NCBI GenBank assembly: GCA_038373865.1
Contig: JAXGGA010003948.1
Location: forward strand, 1-64,000
DNA from: Uloborus plumipes
Lineage: Eukaryota; Arthropoda; Arachnida; Araneae; Uloboridae
Reading direction: 5' to 3'
Length of the DNA: 64,000 nt
Positions within the stretch are counted from its first letter, which is position 1; each line of letters begins with the position of its first letter. The translations under genes and the position numbers were made by a program. Below are positions 45,359-57,369 of the stretch, piece after piece. The notes beneath the pieces were generated by a model that saw only the letters and a list, made by a program, of their open reading frames with translations, was not told the origin of the DNA and did not search any database.

Positions 45359-46456
45359 TTTTTAACCGACTTCAACAAAGGAGGAGGTTATCAATTCAAA
45401 GCGTATGTTTTTTTTTTGTTTGTTCGCACATAACAGCTGATCTACTGAACCGATTTGGACGATTTTTTTTTAAATCGATAGGAAATGGTGTAACTTAGGT
45501 ACCATGTACTCATATGACGATATTTGTTCACTAGAAAAAAAGTTATTATGGAAAACAGTAAATTTCATGTCATTTCCCCATTAAATGATTAAATTTTCAA
45601 ACCATTGTTGCAAAAATTTTTTGCCTCGCAACAGCAATATTAATAGTAATCATGATGAAAAATATGAACCAAGGCTTAACTAAATCTAACATGAAACTCA
45701 TTAGCTGTAACGTACGTAGTATGTGTTAAAATCTTCTGAACAACGAGAAACTAGAATTGCTTTGAAATATAAATTAGTTGACAAACCGTTGATATTTAAA
45801 TGACTTTGATTAAGCTAGTACACAAATAAATACCAGAGAATAACAAAGATTATTTTTTAGTGTCAATCGTTTATAATTTCAGACGCGTTGATAGTTTCTT
45901 CCTTTTTTTTCAGTTTATTTTATGAAGCATTTACTTAAGAAAATAGGTGAAGTTCCGAAATGGAAACATTACCTTATTTCATAAGTACACTTACACTAAA
46001 AAGAATAAAATAAAATAATTTTGGAAAAAAATAGAACCGACTTCAGTTAGAAATTGCTCTAAAAAGTAAAAAATAATTGTTTTCTTTGAACAGCATCGAA
46101 ACTACTTTTAAACATAAGTTTTGAAGTCGGCGCAAAAACGATAGTTCAAATGATACTTAACCATATTTTGCCAACATTTTTCAGAGAAAATATTGAAAAT
46201 TAAAAGCAGAATATTTGTACCATTACACGAATGTGTGGTAATGAATGAAATGTATGCGAATGCTTTTAAAGAACCTGGATCCATTAAAATGTATATAGTT
46301 GAATTATAGTTGCGTATGATTCTATGCATTGTTTTTGCGCCGACTTCAAAACTTATGTTTAAAAGTAGTTTCGATGCTGTTCAAAGAAAACAATTATTTT
46401 TTACTTTTTAGAGCAATTTCCAACTGAAGTCGGTTCTATTTTTTTCCAAAATTATT
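45359..46456. repeat. Fold-back unit with AACCGACTTCA ends, copy 1
   Basis: Starts TTTTTAACCGACTTCAACAA and ends AACTGAAGTCGGTTCTATTT. A strong internal inverted repeat (46020-46140 against 46325-46450, GTTTTGAAGTCGGCGCAAAA) can fold back. No coding sequence. Confidence 0.85.
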
Positions 46457-46464
46457 TTTTGAAG

Positions 46465-47560
46465 TTTTTAACCGACTTCAACAAAGGAGGAGGTTATCAA
46501 TTCAAAGCGTATGTTTTTTTTTGTTTGTTCGCACATAACATCAGATCTACTGAACCGATTTGGATGATTTTTTTTTAATCGATGGGAGATGGTGTAACTT
46601 AGGTACCATGTACTCATATGACGATATTTGTTCACTAGAAAAAAAGTTATTATGGAAAACAGTAAATTTCATGTCATTTCCCCATTAAATGATTAAATTT
46701 TCAAGCCATTGTTGCAAAAATTTTTTGCCTCGCAACAGCAATATTAGTAGTAATCATGATGAAAAATTTGAACCAAGGCTTAACTAAATCTAACATGAAA
46801 CTCATTAGCGGTAACGTACGTAGTATGTGTTAAAATCTTATGAACAACGAGAAACTAGAATTGCTTTGAAATATAAATTAGTTGACAAACCGTTGATATT
46901 TAAATGGCTTTGATTAAACTAGTACACGAATAAATACCAGAGCATAACAACGATTATTTTTTAGTGTCAATCGTTTATAATTTCAGACGCGTTGATAGTT
47001 TCTTCCTTTTTTTTTCAGTTTATTTTATGGAGCATTTACTTAAGAAAATTAGGTGAAGTTCCGTAATGGAAACATTACCTTATTTCATAAGTACACTTAC
47101 ACTAAAAAGAATAAAATAAATAATTTTAGAAAAAAATAGAACCGACTTCAGTTGGAAATTGCTCTAAAAAGTAAAAAATAATTGTTTTCTTTGAACACCA
47201 TCGAAACTACTTTTAAACATAAGTTTTGAAGTCGGCGCAAAAACGAAAGGTCAAATGATATTTAACCATATTATACCAACATTTTTTAGGGAAACCATTG
47301 AAAATTAAAAGCAGAATATTAGTACCATTACACGAATGTGTGGTAATGAATGAAATGTATGTGAATGCTTTTAAAGAACCTGGATCCATTAAAATGTATA
47401 GAGTTGAATTATAGTTGCGTATGATTCTATACATTGTTTTTGCGCCGACTTCAAAACTGATGTTTAAAAGTAGTTTCGATGGTGTTCAAAGAAAACAATT
47501 ATTTTTTACTTTTTAGAGCAATTTCCAACTGAAGTCGGTTCTATTTTTTTTCTAAAATTA
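46465..47560. repeat. Fold-back unit, copy 2 in tandem
   Basis: Nearly identical to copy 1 along its length, same orientation, starting TTTTTAACCGACTTCAACAA, with its own internal inverted pair (47120-47245 against 47425-47550). Confidence 0.88.
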
Positions 47561-47908
47561 TTTTGAAGCTTGTGTTTACCAACATGTAACCTGAAAAAGT
47601 ATCAAAAGAAAAATAAATTGGCAAATAAGAAAAAAGTTGGGAGGTCACAGTGACTTCCCATCGGAGTGCCCCTGTCTCTGATCAAAGAGGGTGCAGTTGC
47701 CCCCCGCCCTGCCCCCTATGGCTATTACAAAGGGCTCTCAATTAATTAAAAGAAAAAAGTAACTTAAAAGAAAGTGTGTGGCAGGTCTGCTTTCAGGAAA
47801 CTCCGCAGCACCCACAGTTTTGAAACGTGATGCAAAATTACTTCGAGCATCTGTCGTTTGCACGTCGGAGCGTTTTTTCATAATTTCGATTTTTATTATT
47901 ATTATTAT

Positions 47909-49022
47909 TAGGGATGCACCGATAAGCAAATTGGCCGATTACCGATTACCGATTAATCGGCGAATGAGAATCGGCCGATTAATCGGCAGAGCCGATTAAT
48001 GTTCGGGTTTATTATTTTTAATATTACCAATTTCACCCTCACTGTTTTTACCCTTTCTAATGCAATTCCGATTTTTAAAAATGGTTACTTATTTGTTTTT
48101 GACAAAAGATTTGTTTTTCTCCATTTTTCCATGTTAAATAATTTTAAAATTTTATCAACTTCCTTTGAAATTTTTTAAATATTTTTGTAAATAAAATTAC
48201 ATTAACACACTAGACATAATTGTTATTAAAACAAATGGGGGGGGGGGGCTGTGATGAGCACTTTAATTTAGGGGTGTTTTTAATTTAAATTTAATTTTCA
48301 ACTATAAGTAGCCATTTAATTCAGGACATGTTCTTTGAAAATTAGAGGTTATTTAAAAGCAATAAGCTAAAGAGAAAAAGAGAAGTGTCGATTTATTCAG
48401 AATAGGAATATTAAATTATTAAATCATTTGTATCAACTGAGAGGCAATTTATTACTATTATTTTTATTTTGTATTTCATTCTTTGAATTATTTGTTTTGT
48501 TTTTACTCATTACACTTTCGTAAAACGTGTAATTCTTGTTTGCAGAAAGTTATTCATTTCTTGTTTATAAATTTACCCATCATAATGTTGTGTTCAAAAA
48601 TCGTTGAATTAATTTTATTTAAAACAACTTTTCCGCCGGTTAATCAGCAAAATTTGACTGATTATAAATGAAATGAAATATTCATGCTTTTGAATTCCAA
48701 CTTAAAATTTCAGGAATTTGCAGAGGGTTATCTTTAATATTCCAATCAGTTTTACGTTTTCTATGAACTATTTGTTTTGTTTTTACTCTATACACACTTT
48801 CATACTGTACGTTATAGTAAGGATTTCAGAAAATTACATTTATTTACTGTTAATAAAACAATTTATCATAGTTTCTCGGTGAAGGTATACTTAAAAAGAT
48901 AATATAAAATTTTTTTAAAAAATTGCCGATTAATCGGCAAGATTTTGCCGATTATTAATAATCGGCAAAGTGGCCTATTATGGCCGATTAATCGGTACTG
49001 CCGATTAATCGGTGCATCCCTA
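47909..49022. mobile_element. hAT-like element with TAGGGATGCACCGAT ends
   Basis: TAGGGATGCACCGAT at the left is repeated in reverse at the right (ATCGGTGCATCCCTA). The ATTATTAT duplication flanks both ends (47901-47908, 49023-49030), though this lies in a simple ATT repeat. Subterminal CCGATTAATCGG palindromes are repeated many times. 1.1 kb, no transposase. Confidence 0.85.
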
Positions 49023-49281
49023 ATTATTATTATTATTTTCTTTTTTGTAATTAGGTTTTTAAGCTAGAATTTCACGTTAAATTGCCTATTAAGTATAAAA
49101 GCATCCACACACCTCTTAATGTTCTCTGTCATTCGAAAGAGCTCTTCTTTCTTTTTTTTAGTTTCTCAATCAATTAGAGCAGCAGACATAAGGGTTTCTA
49201 TTTTAGTGAAACTCCTAGACTGAACTTAATTCAAACATGTAACCAAAGCGAAAAACGTTACTAGAGAGACCATAAATTTAA

Positions 49282-51150
49282 ACCATTAATGCCTAGCGTC
49301 CCTTTTAAGGGACGATCCAAAAAAAGGTCTGAATGTCCCCCAAATGAACATTTCAACCAAATAATAGTGTTCAATGAGTACCTTGGTATTGTTTCAATTC
49401 GCTATTAACAGATTGCAGCACATAAATATTGTAAAGTGTGTTCTGTAGCCGTTTTAATATGATCTTTATCAAAAAGGACATCGTTCACAATCTCAAGAAA
49501 AAAAGCTAAGTTTTCAAAGTTATTCCCAGCTTCCCAGTTTATGTTAATTACTGATTTTACTTCTTCTTATAAAATGTCTTGTTAAGAGCAAGAATCTGAG
49601 AGTGTCACGGCTGTGATTCATGACCTCTCAGATTTTTTCCAAAAACTTACCAAATGTTTATTATCTGATTGAAAGACCAAATCCAGAATGTTTTGTTCTA
49701 AAGTTGAGTTGTTTAGTTTTTATGGATCCCCAAAGTTGAAGGTGCGGCATCAAAAATTAAGCGGATTTTCAAGACATGGAAGTTGCTGTGAGCCAAAACT
49801 CTTACCAGGAGCTGTTTAACTCCAATTTTCTTTTTTTATATGGAATATAGAAGGTTCAAACTTTACAAAATGAATGTTAAATTTGTGGTAAGTTGTTGCC
49901 GTAAGGTCAGTGAAGGCCCTCAAAACAAGGCATTTTTGACATTATTCAGCGTTTCTGAGGTCCAAAAACAGCTTGTACATTTCAGTTGCCACGGCAAAAG
50001 TAGTGTCGTTTGAAAGATCAGTGTTAGCACTTTAAAATAATGTATAAATAACCGAGGAAAGTTCAACGTGCTTTTAGTTGCGTAAGGCCGAAATGTGAAA
50101 AATGTCATATTTTACCGATATTCAAACGGTCATAACTTCCTCTGCCAACAACATATTGAAATATTTTTTTTGCCAATGTCATACTCTATTCTTTATCTTA
50201 ACAAAACAGTTGAGTGCTTTGAGGCGAAATGTAAAAAAATTTTTGGCAAAAAATGTATTTTTTCCTGTGCATTTTTTGTAAAAAAATTTTTAGCATTTCG
50301 CCTCAAAGGACTCAACTGTTCTGTTAAGACAAAGAATAGACTATGACATGGCAGAAAAAATATTTCAATATGTTGTTGGCAGAGGAAGTTATGACCGTTT
50401 GAATATCGGTAAAATGTGACATTTTTCATATTTCGGCCTTACGCAACTAAAAGCACGTTGAACTTTCCTCGGTTATTTATACATTATTTTAAAGTGCTAA
50501 CACTGGTCTTTCAAACGACACTACTTTTGCCGTGGCAACTGAAATGTACAAGCTGTTTTTGGACCTCAAACATGCTGAAAAACGTCGAAAATGCCTTGTT
50601 TTGAGGGCCTTCACTGACCTTACGGCAACAACTTAACACAAATTTAACATTCATTTTGTTAAGTTTCAACCTTCTACATTCCATGTACAAAAAGAAAATA
50701 TGAGTTCAACAGTTCCTGGTAAGAGTTTTGGCTCACAGCAACTTCCATGTCTTGCAAATCCGCTTAATTTTTGATGCCGCACCTTCAACTTTGGGGATCC
50801 ATAAAAACTAAACAACTCAACTTTAGAGCAAAACATTCTGGATTAGGTCTTTCAATAAGATAATAAACATTTGGTAATTTTTGTTAGAAAATCTGAGAGG
50901 TCATGAATCACCTCATAGTGCTAGGCGTGACAGTTTCTCAGATTCTTGCTCTTAAATATTATATCGTAGGCAGAAAAAAAATTTAGTAAAAAAAGTGTGT
51001 ACCCTCTGGGGTCTATCGTAACTTTTAAGGGACAATTTTTCTTTCCTTAATAAAAAAAATATTATATTTTTTAAATTATTTTTCCTGTCCATTAAACACT
51101 GTTTGTAACTAGTATATATCTTTGGGGAAAAAATGTCAAGCATTAATGGG
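49282..51150. mobile_element. piggyBac-like element (TTAA target), second copy
   Basis: ACCATTAATGCCTAGCG and CAAGCATTAATGGG ends, with TTAA at 49278-49281 and 51151-51154. Outer 300 bp on the left and 200 bp on the right match 36308-38523. The middle is a different insertion (49586-50951). Confidence 0.85.
49586..50951. mobile_element. 1.37-kb fold-back element, TTAA-flanked, nested
   Basis: GAGCAAGAATCTGAGA at the left is reversed at the right (TCTCAGATTCTTGCTC), flanked by TTAA (49582-49585, 50952-50955). The arms (~660 bp each) stay complementary almost to the centre near 50268, e.g. GCACGTTGAACTTTCCTCGG and its complement. The mirrored short open frames are a result of this symmetry. 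Confidence 0.88.
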
Positions 51151-51284
51151 TTAAGTCCTACAAAACTGGTCTTTTGCAATGTAGTTAGGCACCAACAGTT
51201 GTGCAAGTTGGTGCAAGTCAGTTTGGAACCCGGGGAAGAGCTGCTCTTCAAAATGCTTATGTAATTTATTGATTTTTTATCTTT

Positions 51285-51560
51285 TTAAAAGAGTTGGAAA
51301 TGCGTACTTCCATCAAGTTTTTTTTTCCTTTGAGCATAAACAACAAATTGCTTTTTTATCCTCATTTCTGACCTCAGACGTCGTGTAGTTTCTTTTTTAG
51401 ATTGTCCCCGGGGTCTACCACGGGGCGTCCCGGTGCTCCATCTCCTGGGACGTCCACCGGCCCCTGCTCCTTTGGGTGCTAGCGCCCATGTCCTGCACGC
51501 ACACACTGACGCCTGTACGAACACACTCACGTCTATCGCAATTCGTCATTGTAGGAACTG
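51285..51560 (-). other. GC-rich patch with an arginine/proline-rich frame, unassigned
   Basis: A minus-strand frame reads GAGAGGRPRRWSTGTPRGRP. Composition differs from the surrounding AT-rich DNA. I recognise no family; it may be an old repeat or a relic exon. Confidence 0.25.
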
Positions 51561-51739
51561 AAACTCATTTCGATTTGCTGTTTCAATGAACCTTTGACAT
51601 TATAAATTTATATTTTTCAATAAAAGCATATAGCTTTTGTCAGACAGTTTTCTTTTTTTTTTTTTAATTTATCACGTTAATAATTTAAGATACGGAAAAT
51701 TAACAATAATGCAAGATAGAGCGAATTTGTGTCTTACAT

Positions 51740-53650
51740 CTATATATATATATATTTATTTTTATATAGATGTATGTATATTTGTATATACGTATGTATG
51801 TATATTTTTTAATGTATGTATATTTGTATGTTTGTTCCACATACAAACCCACAGTTTTCGTCGGATTTTCATCAAAATTGGCACAGAGGTTCCTTGATGC
51901 ATTTGAATTCACATAGACGTGGTTTTGAAATTTAAAAAAAAAATCATCAATGTCAAAATTCAAATTTTTTTTTTTTCAAAATGGCCATTTTCTTTCAATT
52001 TTGAATGTGTAGAGCAGGGCTTCCCAAACTTTTTAAGCAGCGGACCCCTTTCATGAATCAAAGTTCGGAGCGGACCCCTGTCGTTAGAGAAAGTGCAAAG
52101 GTAATTTTTGTTCGTAGTGAATTGAACTTTAAATAAATCAACTAGTAGCATATGTAGGATTTTCCTCCAGTGGGAGATTCATTTTTTCTCAACCAAATGT
52201 GAACATTGTTTGCCCCCCCCCCGTTCCCCGCAAAGTAAATGAAGTTGGAAATTTAACTTAAACCAGACCTGGCTTAGATTTCTTGACGGTTACTTTAGCG
52301 GGAGAAAATCAAATTATGGCGCATTTTGCTCGTAATCTCAATTTTACAGTCATAAATATTCAAATTTATCTTTTGTCAGTAAAAAGAAGTTCATAATAGT
52401 TACTAAGTATATCTTTCGTAACAAAGACCGTAAGTTAAACTGCACTTTTACATTTGTAATATGAACCTAGTTTAAGTGCATACATTTTTGCATACTGTAC
52501 CTTTAAAAAAAAAAAAAAAAAAAAAAAAAACGCAATTTTATACGATTTGTGGCGATGTTAGAGCAATTTTTGGGGCACCCACCCCCAGAAAATTTTTAAA
52601 TTTTAAGCCTTAAATACGCGCCAGTAGGCCTTTTTTTAGACATATGAGGAGGAGCAATAGGTCCAAGACAGCATTATTCATCAAGCGATTTTTCAAAATC
52701 CTTGCTTTAAAAATTCTCTTTTGAAAGATATTTTTGTTAACAATTAGATTAAATGAGGTATGGGGATAATCCGCCGGATTATTTTTTTTATTTTTTATTG
52801 AAGTTTCAATGAATTATTTCTTGCAATTTGCTAAATTACAGCTATTCAAACGCACTTTTAGAGTTTGGTTATGTCAGGAAAGAGGGATATTCGTGCGCTC
52901 CACAAATTTTTTAGAAATGGAAGCGTTATAAACGTAGGAATCTGCCATTTGGGTAACGAAAGGGTCCAAGGAAAGATCCCGGATATTTTTAAAAATTAAA
53001 ATTTACAATTTCAAACGTAGACTAACCCTGATGATATTAAGGAAAGTGGAGGTCAGTAACTGTTCCCCAGAAATTTTTCTAAATTATAGTTGTAAGAGTA
53101 CTAATCCATACGATCAACGGTGAATTCATGTGGGAGTGAAGTTTTGGGGACCGTCTCCGGTAAAGTTCCTGAAATTGAGGTCTAAAAAGTATCTTGTAAG
53201 GTAGTTTCCAAATCTTAACCTGAAGTTATGTCAATCAAATATCTATATTAAAATGTCTATCAAATATTCAAATAAACATGATGACAGACAGTACGATTTT
53301 GTCAGAGCAGAAAACGGTTTGACCGCATGATCTTGCAGCAACTTGTCTCAAAATATTGAGTATGGCATAAAGGGCAACTGCATACTTCGAAAAGGAAAAC
53401 TTTTGGTTTTCAAAAGCAAAAAAGTAATTTTAAAGCTTTAAAACCCCTTTTTTTTTTCTCGTGATTCACCGCGGACCCCCGACTAAAGCTCAGCGGACCC
53501 CTGAGGGGTCCGCGGACCACAGTTTAGGAAGTCCTGGTGTAGAGTAATAAAGATAAACCTCTAAGAATTAAGCAAACAAATTGATAAAAATTAATACGTT
53601 TAAATTTGAGTATTTTTCAACAAAGATGACAACTAACAATGAATTATCAA
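51740..53650 (+). mobile_element. Decayed Helitron 5' region, split by a hAT-like element
   Basis: After a TATATA/TGTATGTATA run, ACATACAAACCCACAGTTTT, CAGAGGTTCCTTGATGC and the AATTTGAGTATTTTTCAACA segment (53600-53630) match the order in the Helitron 29686-30523. The match is cut by 52015-53536. The 3' end is not clear. Confidence 0.6.
52015..53536. mobile_element. hAT-like element with 8-bp target duplication
   Basis: CAGGGCTTCCCAAACTTTTT at the left and an inverted counterpart (ACAGTTTAGGAAGTCCTG) at the right; GTGTAGAG stands at 52007-52014 and 53537-53544. GCGGACCCC words are repeated near both ends. Poly-A at 52508-52530. 1.5 kb, no transposase. Confidence 0.92.
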
Positions 53651-54254
53651 TTTTATTTCATTGTAGCATGAAATAGGTTAAAAAAATTATAATTCATATT
53701 CTAATTACCTTGGAACATTATCACAAATAGTGTATGATGCAAAAAAATGTGAGGTTCCAACTGATATTTAATTCTAATTTTTGTGAGCATTATTTGGAGG
53801 AATTATGCAAAAGATAGATGGATGCAATTTTGTTATCTATATTTATAATAAGTTTTTTTTACTTGCGAAATCTCATGATGTTCTTGTGCAAAGGAGATAA
53901 ACTACTTTTTTTTAAATATACGTAAAAAAAATTTTTGTTTAAAAATTTCGGGGTGGGCTACAGCACTGTCAGCCCATCCCCTGAGTACGCCACTGGCCTG
54001 TCCAGTGTCCTTTTTGAATTTCGAATATTCCTTGTCCGCACAAAATTGAAATGGTTTACCTATTTGAGTAGTTTCTGAAAACACCGCTAGGAAGTATTCA
54101 AGCTCTAGGATAAGTTTCACTGTATTTTAAACACTTTTGATTGATTGACACCACAAAGCAACTGAAACTAAATCTAGTGTGGTGCTGGAACAAAACTGCC
54201 CATAAATTTATAAAACTCACTTTCAAATCACTTTTGAGTAACCATTGCATGTTT
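53651..54254. other. No gene seen
   Basis: AT-rich, with a fragment GGGGTGGGCTACAGCACTG near 53950 that does not match others in the window. Confidence 0.4.
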
Positions 54255-54650
54255 AAAGCAGTGAGTAACCGCTCCTAAGCAAGGGCTAAGGCAGGGATTC
54301 AAGTGAAACAGCAGTGCGATCGCTTCGAATTGCAATGGCTACTAGAAGTGAATTACATTATCATCAACTTAACTTGGCATGACGTCACTACGGGTGGAAC
54401 CAATAAGAGCTCACAAGCACTCAGCGATCTCCTCTTATTCGCCAAGTAGGCTGTGACGTTTTATCTAGCTCGTTTTTCATAGGCAAACGTCACGCTGACG
54501 TCACGATGTTTTTATCAAGAAACGTTCCAATGTAATTCATTTCCAGTAGCGATTGTAATTTGCGATGGCCTGTTTCACTTGAATCCCTGCCTTAGACAGG
54601 AACATGCAATACAGCGCCAACTCGTTTATCCATGAACTGCAGTTTTTTTC
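54255..54650. repeat. Dispersed CTGCAGT repeat, split by a nested element
   Basis: Left part GCAGTGAGTAACCGCTCCTA and right part AACATGCAATACAGCGCC are adjacent in the copy at 13446-13510; here they are parted by 54292-54594. Confidence 0.8.
54292..54594. mobile_element. Inverted-repeat element carrying the CRE-like block
   Basis: GGCAGGGATTCAAGTGAAAC and its reverse complement close the element; arms extend through AGTAGCGATTG-like words (~60 bp). Between them lies a reversed copy of 33690-33870 with TGACGTCA at 54380-54387 and 54496-54503. Confidence 0.82.
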
Positions 54651-55075
54651 TATCTCTCTTGTACAACGGTCTGTAAAACAACTCAACTCTTCCCTCGCAT
54701 TGTTTGATTGTTTATGTTTTTCGCGCGTAATTTTCCGTTGACGTTAGAATGAATGCCATTACCCAATATTATATACCTTCGAGACAGAAAGCCGTATGTT
54801 ATTTTCTTTTCATGATATCACCAGAATTTTGGAATAAATACGTTTAAATCGTCATAAATATGATTTATTATTCTTCACAATTTTTGAAGTTTCTAACAAG
54901 AATGTCAGAATTAGAACTGGGAGAATTCCATGATGCTTGTGTCATTTAATTGAAGCTCACTTGCAGTTTGATTAATTATAAAAGAATAAATTATCTAATA
55001 CTATTTTTACGTTCAATAATGAAAATTCGCTTTGTGAACACCATATATGACACGTACTTTTATTCAAACCTTATA

Positions 55076-55317
55076 TCTGTACCTCAGAACCAGACTAACG
55101 TAAGTCCATTTTTGTAACTCTACAGTAGAGGGCGAAAATCGATTGTCGGATGCATGCAAAGGATGGGATTCACATGCTACTAAATAATTGGAAGGAATTC
55201 GTTTTGTAGAATACCGTTCTCATGGGTCGATGCAGAATAAGATTCTACATACAAAACACTAATTGGGTGAAAATGGCCATTTTTGGACTTACGTCCTTCT
55301 GGTTCCGAGGTACAGAT
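55076..55317. mobile_element. Inverted-repeat element, second copy of the 12639 family
   Basis: TCTGTACCTCAGAACCAGAC at the left, CTGGTTCCGAGGTACAGA at the right. The arms share AACGTAAGTCCATTTT with 12639-12782 but the middle differs. Confidence 0.8.
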
Positions 55318-56809
55318 GTGTTGTGTTATGCTACCCGCATTCATGGAATTCATTTTCGTATTTATGTAAGTGCTCCCCGGCAGCAAAATTTCTGCTGCAG
55401 TCTACACGACGCATATTAAAAATTTAAAAATAGTCTGCGGGATAACCCGACATAAGGTTATAATCGTAAAATCTAAATCGGTTCCGAAAAATCCTACTTA
55501 AAAATCAGACTCCAAACTGAAAAATTACAATTAAATGCATTCTCTGGATTATATCCCAGAAAACGGAGAACGAATATTCGTCCGCTGAGATTCAACGTTC
55601 CATGTTATTTTTAAATATTAAGTCTTTTTGTTTTCTTACTGCCCCAACTAAAAAATCATCTGCAAATTTGCTTAAGAATCCAAAGCACTGCGTTTTTCCT
55701 GCAACCTAAAGCTGCTCTGTTTCTGTAATGTTAAATTGCTGAATCAGAAGCTAGTAAAAAATTTATAATTTGAAGTAGTCAGTAAAAGGTCACTAGTCAA
55801 ATGTTTCTCTAAGCAAATATATGATCACTACTGTTGAATTTTGTGTGGTTCTGTATGTTCTTGTTCTGACATTTCCTTTGTAAGAACAGTTAAATCAACA
55901 AAAAACATATTTGGGCCTGTCCATTTGACGGAACGGGACATTTGGAGCAATTTTGTTTGTAGATTTTGTTCTACAAGTACAATTCAAACAAGATAGGAAA
56001 TTTTTTTGTTGGTATCAACAGCAACTATTTGTCATTAGAATTATATGGAAAGGGAAATATTCATGTTTTTAAAGAAAATGATTCAAGAATAAGCAATATA
56101 ATGCCTGTGACGGGACGGGACTCACACGAGTCCCCTTCCGTCGCAAGCTTTTTAGTGCTTATAATTCAGACATTTTCTAAAAAATTACCAATTTAAATTT
56201 TTTACGTTATTCCTACATCAAATGTTTGAAGTTGCTACTAACAAAAAAATTCTTACCTTGTTAAATTTATTTATGGAACAAAATCTACTGACAAAATTGT
56301 TCCAAACGTCCCGCTCTGTCATGTCGAAAAGCCCATTTTCTTTCCTTGCAATTGTGTTTATTTTTGTTCTCTCATAAACTCAAAGAAAAATTAATAATAA
56401 TAATGATCTTTGCTTTATGAATACTTACTATCAAAAAACTTTGAATGGTATTTATTAGGAATGTAACGAATAGTGACTTGACACGAACAACGCCGAATAT
56501 TCGGCTATTCGGCCGCCGAATAGTTACCTTATTTTTGTTAAGAAACAAAGCACAAGTTGCATTCAAAGCATAAAGAATATTCTCCATAAATAGCCTAGCT
56601 GAAGTTAGGCTATTTATAGGGAAGCATTGGGTGATTTTTTCTCTTTACAATTTCTTTTTTTCTTTTCAAATAGCTTTAACATTTAAATCTAGCACCACAG
56701 TACAGAACCTTTTATCCAAAAGCCAGAAAACTTATTTTGCTATCTTTCCTCCATTTCTTAAAAATAAATTTTTTGCCATGTTTTTAAAAATGCACATTTT
56801 TCCAAAATA
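55318..56809. other. No gene seen
   Basis: Contains a pair of ACGGGACGGGACT / GACGGAACGGGACATTTGGA motifs (about 55928 and 56109) and AT-rich DNA. No supported coding sequence. Confidence 0.4.
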
Positions 56810-57269
56810 CAGTAACCCCTCGTTATATCGCGCTTTTCGGGGGACAAGAAAAAAGCGCGATATAACCGAGGTCATTAAAAATAGTTTTCTATCCAGCATC
56901 CAAGTACACATACATAAAAATTCCTTTATTCGCCTTGAAATCTTGAGTTTTATCTGGACGCATTTTCCAGTAGAGAGCAGCTTCATCAGCATCATAGATT
57001 TGCTCATCTACCAAATTTAGCTGAACAATTTTTCTATTCATCAGGAAAACATGCTGCTGCTGTATCATCGGCCGATCGTTCTTCCCCGCAAATTTGTAAT
57101 TGGCCTATACCGTGTCTTTTTTTCCACAAAATAAATGAGAAAGAGACCTTTTCTGAGCACCTTACATATTTTCTCAAAAATGGTTTTGCACTAAAAGTTT
57201 TTTTTTTGGGGGGGGAGACAAAAGAAAAGAGCGATATATCCGAATGAGCGATATAACGAGGGGCTACTG
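56810..57269. mobile_element. TA-flanked inverted-repeat element (460 bp)
   Basis: CAGTAACCCCTCGTTATATC at the left, GATATAACGAGGGGCTACTG at the right, TA on both sides. Internal AGCGCGATATAACCGAGG copies. Pogo/mariner-like MITE. Confidence 0.85.
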
Positions 57270-57369
57270 TACCGAAAACAATATGAACGGTTTCTGACAA
57301 ATGAAACAATTTTATTTGAAATAAAAGTAGTCATAAAGTAAATGATTTTTAGTACAAATATGTTTAGTA

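Larger units (their letters stand above)
45055..47729. mobile_element. Degenerate element with GGGCGTAGCC end and AGGTCA palindromes
   Basis: CATGGGCGTAGCCAGGACTC at the left and a diverged CCCCCTATGGCTATTACA at the right. AGGTCANNNTGACCT occurs at 45110-45124 and 45194-45208, with a one-mismatch version at 47641-47655. Related to 31683-32477; filled by two fold-back units. Confidence 0.55.

Noticed and set aside
46108..47434. Paired 73-codon minus frames (MHRIIRNYNST / MYRIIRNYNST)
   Set aside because: Same repeat unit in tandem; short, with no known domain.
50095..50429. Mirrored frames MKNV.FYRYSNGHNFLC
   Set aside because: Two arms of one fold-back element; symmetry explains the pair.
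52508..52530. Poly-A run as a retroposon tail
   Set aside because: It lies inside a hAT-like element with no adjoining retroposon sequence or duplication.
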